A stretch of 64,000 nt of DNA from the NCBI GenBank assembly GCA_965153455.1, contig OZ234493.1, positions 22,620,213-22,684,212 of the forward strand, written 5' to 3'. Position 1 is the first letter of the stretch. Every line of letters starts with the position of its first letter. The stretch is from Sphagnum compactum. Taxonomy: Eukaryota; Bryophyta; Sphagnopsida; Sphagnales. Under the pieces are notes generated by a model. The model did not search any database. It was not told the origin of the DNA and worked only from the letters and a program-made list of their open reading frames with translations. This document shows positions 57,758 to 64,000 of this stretch, piece by piece. The translations under genes were made by a program, and so were the position numbers.

Positions 57758-59977
57758 TCATTTTCTTAGTTTTATCTCTACAAGCTCAATTGAAGCTCCA
57801 TTCACTAAAGACCTCTTTGAAGTAGGTAAGATTTCGAGTGCATTGATAAGTCTTGTACATTGTAAACCCCATTTGGCCATCAAATATTCCATTGAACGAT
57901 GCCCACTACATGCAAAAGATAACACAAAAGTCTCATTAGAAAACCCCCATCTAGTGTCTCAGAATGTGTAGTTCATTAGCAACCAAAACAATACAACAAG
58001 CAAAAGGTTGAAGGAGACAAGAGAACATGGATTGCAAAGTTCTAAGAGTACAGGTTTCGGGTTAAGGTGTTGGAAGAAGCTCTCACCTACGGCGTTGATA
58101 TGTGGTGATGAAAACAGAATCTTCCATGTCTTGCAACAGGAATTTCACTGTTGCAAATAGGTCATCAAAATCTGCACATCCATCTGATCAACAGTGAATT
58201 CCAAGTAGTGGAAAAGCAACATGCAGTTCCATATAAACCTGTCCTAAAAAACAGAAATAAATTAGATCATGAGACGCAGAGTTTTTGGAATTGCTTGCAG
58301 TGTGCTCCTCAAGCGCTAACAGACATTGAAGACCCCTTGTCTTCTCACTAGGAAAGCAACCCTCCCATCCTGAGAACAAACCTCTGAGTGATGGATAGGA
58401 GAACGGACCTCTACCCTCATAAAGTACATCAGCACCCAATATGATCTGAGAAGGTCGTCGCAGAGTGAAAGAAGTGGCATCCCATTGACCCCATGTAAGA
58501 CCTTGAATCTACAGAATCCAGAATTTGGGGCTTTGTTATCAAGCAAATCAGAGCTCTATCTCAACTCTCAGCTGAAACACACAAACAGTTTGCATCTCTG
58601 ATCGAATTCTAGTATCCAAATCAGAAGCATGTGTGCTGAAATCTCAAAGAGTTAGAAGCATACCACACATTCTACTTGGTTTAAATTGCATGTCCTCTTC
58701 ATGTTCTCTAAAACCTTGCGCACATCACAGCCAACCCAACAATCACTTCTTGCCACAGAACAGCACCGATTTGATGACAACGACAAACATGCTGCGGCTT
58801 AGGCAAGAACAGATACCTGAGGTTGATCATCACTGTCTGTCAAGATCACCAAAGCTCCGACTTTTGCTGCCACTATTCCAGGCAATGCAGTCCCTGCACC
58901 CAACTGCTAATCATGCATCAGACTCTGTAATTTAGGTCCATATTCCCCTCCACATCACAACCATTTCACAGAGAAAATGTAGGGTTTACCATGTGTTCCA
59001 GGTTCCTCTTTATCAGGGGGATTACAGCTAGTTAGGCTGCAATTGTGCAAGAAGTCTACTGGGAAAAAACTCATAAACGGCAAAAAGAAGACAATGATGA
59101 GCAGAGAGAGAATCAAAAGAGCAGGAGTCTGCAATCAGGACAGGGGGAAGTTTTTGCAACCACACCTCAAGCACAAAAGCTCCATGAAACCGTTCCCAAT
59201 TCTGCCAAACGTACTCAGCCAACACAATGCTGCACGGCCACACATATAGACCATAATCCTTTTGCATCACCTGCAGCCCCGATTCCAGAATGAGCTGAGC
59301 TGTGGCTTGTACACCTGGTTTTTCTCTAGCTGCGATTGGGAAGAAGCTCGGGCTTTCTTTTCCACTAGCTCAAACCCAGGTGTAATTGCAGTGCTGCTCA
59401 ATGAGATGGCTTCCACAAGATCTGCTCCGAGGTCATGATGATGGGTTTTCCATGTGCTGCTTCCCACATATTTCTGGAGACATTTCATTTGTAGTCTCTC
59501 CTCTGAATGTGACAGATGTGTGGGGGAGGGGAAGGACTGGATTCAGGGGCCTTGCAAGCATGCAGATAAGTGAATTCAACTTGTGAATTCTTAGCAACTG
59601 AAAAAAGAATGTGCATAACAACTCTTGCAGATTGCTATAGAGAGGCAATTGTTGCAGATACAAAAGAAAATGAATTTGTCTGCACTTGTTCCATTGCTGT
59701 CAAGCTCAATGTTCCTTCAAAGATGTATTCAAAGCAAGCGGCACCCCACCCACATTGCAGATAGATACAAAAGCAGCAATGCTGCTGCCAAGGAACAGTA
59801 GTAGGACAGAAATTTTACTTCGCAAATGGAGACAGAGAGGCGATCAGAACCATGGGAGGAAGAGGAGGAGGAGCGTCGAAACTGATGCTCGGAAACTGTC
59901 GTCATCTCCTCCCTCTCTCTCTTTTTCTTCTTCTTCTTCTTCTGCTCCTCTTCTGCCACCGCCATTTCCATCTGCAT
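57758..59977 (-). CDS. METTL23: METTL23-like class I methyltransferase (methyltransferase family 16)
   Basis: An S-adenosylmethionine-dependent methyltransferase of the METTL21/23 group; human METTL23 is reported as a histone arginine methyltransferase, and the plant substrate is not evident here. Exons in transcript order: 59977-59819, 59270-59166, 58903-58817, 58714-58664, 58508-58415, 58171-58087, 57905-57758; all join in frame to 242 aa, a normal length. Residues 1-25 contain seven consecutive Lys. Then TVSEHQF, the family hallmark DYGLYVWPCSIVLAEYVW, motif I VLELGAGTALPGIVAAKVGA split by an intron, LTDSDDQPQ (acidic end of strand 2), VLENMKRTCNLNQ, LGADVLYE (post-I/II), FDDLFATVKFLLQ, VFITTYQRRSGHRSMEYLM and KWGLQC. 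The start ATG is the first of three near-by Met codons, so the N-terminus is uncertain. Confidence 0.92.
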
Positions 59978-60390
59978 CTTCACTCAGAAAGCAACTCACA
60001 AACCAAGAAATTTTTTTCTTCCCTCCGCAAGCTCCAAGTTTCTAAACCAAGTAACACACCCCTGATGACGACGATGACGACCAGACACAAGACCCAGCTC
60101 GCAAATTAGGTTAAGTCTCTACTTTGGACACATGGGTCCTTTCATTCTGGGCACGATCGACCCACTACAGACCGCTTTTGATCCAGGAACCCAATTCTGC
60201 TGCAATCGAGAATCCCTCACGGTGGGTGAAAGAAAATCGCGGATGGGATGAAATTTCACATCCCACCCACAAGCATTTCTTCTTCTTCTTCGCTTTCTTG
60301 AGGGCGTCAGGATGATGATGGGTCCTCATAAAAAGGCGAAGCTTCATCGCTGATCGCAGATTTGAACCCTTTGGTGAAAAAGCTTGGACA

Positions 60391-60429
<39 letters not shown>

Positions 60430-61248
60430 AAAGATGCTACTTTCCAGAGACGACAAGCAAAATCAATTCTTTGTCGCAAGGGATAATGGGGGCCCAAGGT
60501 GTTTGTAAGTGGTAGGTCTTCTTCTTCCTTCTCTTGCTCTTCTTCTTTTCTCTCTCTCTTTGAATCCTTGGTTTGCCCCTTTGATAGTTTGTTCTGTTTT
60601 TCCTCCTGTGTGTGTGTTTCTGACCTGTTATTGATTCATTAAGAAATCGGCTTTGCTTTGCTCTCTTCCACGTGTTGTTGATGGTAGCGTTTGTTAGTGC
60701 TTTTTGAGCTTATGTCGGTCTTCCGATCAAGGTCGGTCTTCCCTTGCTGCTAGGGTTGAGACTGGAGACACGGGCCAAGAGTCTGAGTGCTTGCTGTGGT
60801 TTCTGATCAGTTGAGTATCAAAGCATTTGGGGGGGGCAAGAGCTCAGTTTTTCTTCAAAGCTGGTCTTTCTGGGGATGATGAAGTTGTGTTTCTGAGATG
60901 CAAAATCAAGCACTCTTGATAGACTGGAAGTTTTGTGTTGCTCCTGCAGCTGTTGCTATTGCCCTCAGGTTTCCATCCCAAGTGTGTACCCGAAGCTGTG
61001 GTGTTAAGGGTTCAATCAAAGCAGTGCCAACAAGCTGGAAGCTTTGACTGTACACAGTCTGTATTAGTCCTTTGGCTAAGGATTTGGAAAGGGGTGCACA
61101 GATGGTGGTATAAGCTTGGAATTCTCCACAAATCTGATATAGTAGAAGCTGGAGTTTGGTGATGCCAATCTGCTATAGAAGCTGGAGTATGATGATGTAA
61201 TTTGGTGTTGACATATTCTTTCCAGACACAGCGACACGATCAGATTCA
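59978..61248. other. Divergent promoter region and F-box 5' leader
   Basis: The METTL23-like gene (minus) and the F-box gene (plus) diverge from this 1.27-kb stretch. A (CT)n run at 60394-60428 probably lies in the F-box leader. Near 60505 a GTAAGT donor-like site follows, and TTTCCAG at about 61218-61224 could be the matching acceptor, which would make a 5'-UTR intron of about 0.7 kb. No other gene was seen. Confidence 0.5.
60394..60428 (+). repeat. (CT)n microsatellite
   Basis: About 17 CT units on the F-box transcript strand. CT-rich tracts of this sort are common in plant 5' leaders. Confidence 0.95.
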
Positions 61249-64000
61249 ATGACAGTACGGTGTGGATTGATGTCGGCAAGGATTAGAAGCAGTGCAGAGG
61301 ATGGATCAGGATGTTTTGAGTTACTGGAATTGCCACCAGATACTCTCACAAGTGTGCTTCAGAAGCTCACGTATGAGGATTTGGTTAGGGTGGGTACAAC
61401 ATGCCGCACACTGCGGCAATTGGTGGATGATGACATGATGTGGATTGGTTTTTGCAAGCACTGGGAGAGGCAATTGGATATAACAACATGGCATCCAAGG
61501 ATGAAGTCTGCAAAATCCCTATTTCGGCTGCTCAGGTCCTTTGATAAATTGGTGGGGTCATGGCAAGCCAAGCAGCAGGGTCCTCGTGGAGGTCTTCTCT
61601 ACATCACTTGGGTAGATCCCTCTATTTCACCAAAAGAGAAGAACATTGTAGTCCAGATAATGGGACTGTTTTTAGCTGCTGTTTTGTGTCTGATGTCTGG
61701 AACCAATTTGTGTCTCTGCACTTTTCACTTGGCTGTTGCTACAAGTCATAATTGTAGCTCAAATCTGATATTGTGTAATTTTATCTAGTGGGGTTGAGTT
61801 GTAGAAGAGTTGATATTTTCCTGGGCGGTTGCAGGGTGATGTATCCTTGGAAGCACTAAGAGTCTTGCCTCTAGCTGCAGGTACACTTTACAACTTTTAC
61901 CCTGCGATTGTGTTTTAGGTCTCAATCTCCTGCACATGTTCATCTTGGTAGGCTTTATATGCTGTTTCTGGCTTTTCTCATGTGTTTGAGTGACAGTAGT
62001 AAAGAAACAAAACCAAAGCCTTTTTTTTGCTTGTGGCATTTGTGTTGGTAATAGTGATCATGTCACTGATTATCTACCCTGATTTTGAATAGGTGATCTA
62101 AAGTTTGTGCCACTTTTCCAAGTGGTTGGGATGCTCGATGGGACTTCAAGGGTGGAGTTGCTTAACATGGGTGGTCTGGGGAATCACTGGGAAGTTTGGC
62201 TACCTGGAGCTGTGGTTTGGTCCCCTACCACAGCCAATGAATTTCACTTGGAAAGATTTGAGTGTGGTCATGAACTCCACAGACCTGCAGTAAGTGCTTC
62301 AATGCAGACTGTCTTCTTCTTTGCTTATATATCTCCACACCTCTCTTCTCTAACTGGCAAAGAGAACATAACATAATCACTGGAGGAAAAATCTAAAATA
62401 CTCATTCCCTGGGAGTTGAGGCACTTCTTATCAATGGGGTGAATTAACTCAGAGCAAAGGTGACAACAGTTTTTGTAGGAGTGTATTCACTTTTATGTTG
62501 GGTTGATGCTTCAGCTATGTGACAGCTCATTTAGCTGCAGTTTTGGTATTTCTCTTGTTGGCATTTGAGCCAGATTGACCTGTAACTGTCAATTTTTGTC
62601 AATCAGGCAGCAGAAAACAAGAATGATGTCACCAGGAGGCTCCAGGGTGATGATAGTGAAAGAGAGGTGGATGGAGTGAATGGAGCGGTGATCTGGCCTG
62701 GTAGGAACATTATGGGTATGATGATTGTTGATGAACAGCAAAACCACATGATGCGCTTACTGCAGATGCAGCAAAGGCTGACAGTTCATAACTTGGCTTT
62801 ACGATCTGAACCTGCCATAAATTCAAGGTCGTTGCCTGGTCATAGCATGTCTGAATATGGCCAAGTAAGGGTTTTCTCCTTGCAAAATGATTTCAGATGT
62901 TTCAAGCATTTTATGAACACCAACATGAGAGAAAATGTGGGTTGTTTGGGGGATTTGTTGAAGTGTGTGGGAGTTTTCACCCACTAGTAAAGGGATTCAC
63001 AGCAATCAGCAGAGTGGAAATGTAAATTTGCAGGAGGCTCATTGGCATCTGATGATATATTTTACTACTTTGCTTTTTTGGCAAAGTGAGTTCATTTAGG
63101 TTGCTATATGTTTGATGTGAGCTTTCAAGGTGACCCATGTAGTGTTGCCTTCTGAGCAATTTGGTGTGTTAATGGGCAACCCAATTTTGGCATGCTGCAG
63201 CTGCCAACAAGAAGACAAAGGACCTTGCAGTATCTATTGGGACTTGATCATTTCAGAACCCACCCATCTGCAGATGCTGGTATTCTCCACTTCGTATCTT
63301 AATCACAGCAGGTCACCTGAGTTTGCTATTGCTCTCATTTGAGATTAGGAGCCTGTCTGTGCTAGTTATACAGAAGAGAGTTCAGCTCCAGCTGGAGAGC
63401 TCATATGTTTTAGATGGGTCTCTGGAGAATTCATTGCTCTGTTAGCATATGAAGAGAGTATGGTGAAGATAGTTGTTAAATGAGCTGCATCATTTGGCTG
63501 CAATTGACAACTTGAATGGTGGTTGGTTTAGGAGGCACTAGTGATTGCAGCCAGCAGGAATGCAGATCTGCTTATGCCAAACTTTCTGGCATTGATGCAC
63601 AACCTGGGCAGGAGCTCAGAGGCTTGTGGAGTGCACTTTATGGTCCACATGGCCTTGAAATTGTTACTGTTTCCTACACCAAAGACAACATAGTTGCGAC
63701 CAAGATATTAGGTAGTGTTTCTCTATTCTTCTGTGTTATTTGGTCCATTTGCTCTTTGATCTAACCTGATCAATTGGACCATGATCTCCTTTTCCTCTGT
63801 TATCTCTCTCTGCCTCTGTTTATAAAGCTGTAAATAGTCAGACAAATTCAGGCTGTCAACTCATTTTCAACAGACCCTTCATTGAACCCCACAAGGCTGT
63901 TGTGCCATGTGTATAAGATTTGCATGGAATGGACAAGTGCAGCAGTTGGGTTGAGCTCTATATTTCATGTTCTTTAGTGAAAGCATCAAGGCCTAGTGGT
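61249..64000 (+). CDS. F-box protein (At5g39450/At3g12350-like), 3' end beyond the window
   Basis: F-box proteins bring substrates to SCF ubiquitin ligases. Exons: 61249-61647, 61835-61880, 62093-62289, 62607-62864, 63201-63279, 63532-63711, then out of view; a further exon near 63873 is possible. The F-box is at about residues 23-70: LELPPDTLTSVLQKLTYEDL, VRVGTTCRTLRQL and MMWIGFCKHWERQ. Next come SLFRLLRSFDKLVGSW and GPRGGLLYITWVD, which I associate with a small plant F-box family whose C-terminal part has no named fold; FVPLFQVVGMLDG, HLERFECG and ELRGLWSALYGPHGLEIVTV follow. The first donor (ATT at 61645-61647 followed by GTAGTC) is a weak site; using it restores the frame. An internal ATG at 61270 is an alternative start. 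Substrate unknown. Confidence 0.82.

Noticed and set aside
59433-59663. Possible extra exon of the METTL23-like gene in its first intron
   Set aside because: The stretch is open for a while, but each frame hits a stop before the next real exon. Splicing 59819 directly to 59270 gives the expected family sequence.

Overview
This is a nuclear window from a land plant. Three things point there: plant-type telomere repeats (TTTAGGG) recur between and inside genes, the genes have many introns, and several proteins are plant-specific (plastid pyruvate kinase, chlorophyllase, a PRONE-type ROP activator, a DCD domain). The species cannot be read from the sequence. No rRNA, tRNA, CRISPR array or bacterial-style operon was seen.

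Layout. 1-4060 is AT-rich intergenic DNA made largely of diverged direct repeats. 4075-9836 (+) is a 12-exon plastid pyruvate kinase beta-subunit gene, preceded by six tandem copies of an upstream element. 12636-14325 (+) is a three-exon chlorophyllase. 15270-19048 (-) is a seven-exon RopGEF, convergent with the chlorophyllase, with a 21-bp minisatellite and palindromes upstream. 20.4-27 kb is gene-poor. 29139-30075 (-) encodes SmD1 in four exons. 31249-43569 (-) is a gene of about 22 exons; its assembled product joins a TTC3/DZIP3-like Cys/His region, an RRM-like fold, a DCD domain and a C-terminal RING-like finger. 45180-49043 (-) is an intronless SF3B1. 49.4-57.7 kb is gene-poor and holds a Harbinger-like MITE. 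57758-59977 (-) is a METTL23-like methyltransferase gene of seven exons. From 61249 (+) an F-box gene runs off the right edge.

The genes do not form a pathway. Two are spliceosomal (SmD1 in the snRNP core, SF3B1 in U2 snRNP). Two act in the plastid (pyruvate kinase supplying pyruvate and ATP, chlorophyllase in chlorophyll breakdown). One switches ROP GTPases on. Two look like ubiquitin-ligase components.

Splice models were built by hand from GT/AG sites. Reading frame is kept across every junction except as noted for one small exon of the RING gene and the first donor of the F-box gene. The most unusual item is the 31-43.6 kb gene, whose domain combination I do not recognise. A close second is an element near ATTACG.TCCGGAAACG found as a tandem array before the pyruvate kinase and once before SF3B1, in the same orientation relative to transcription.
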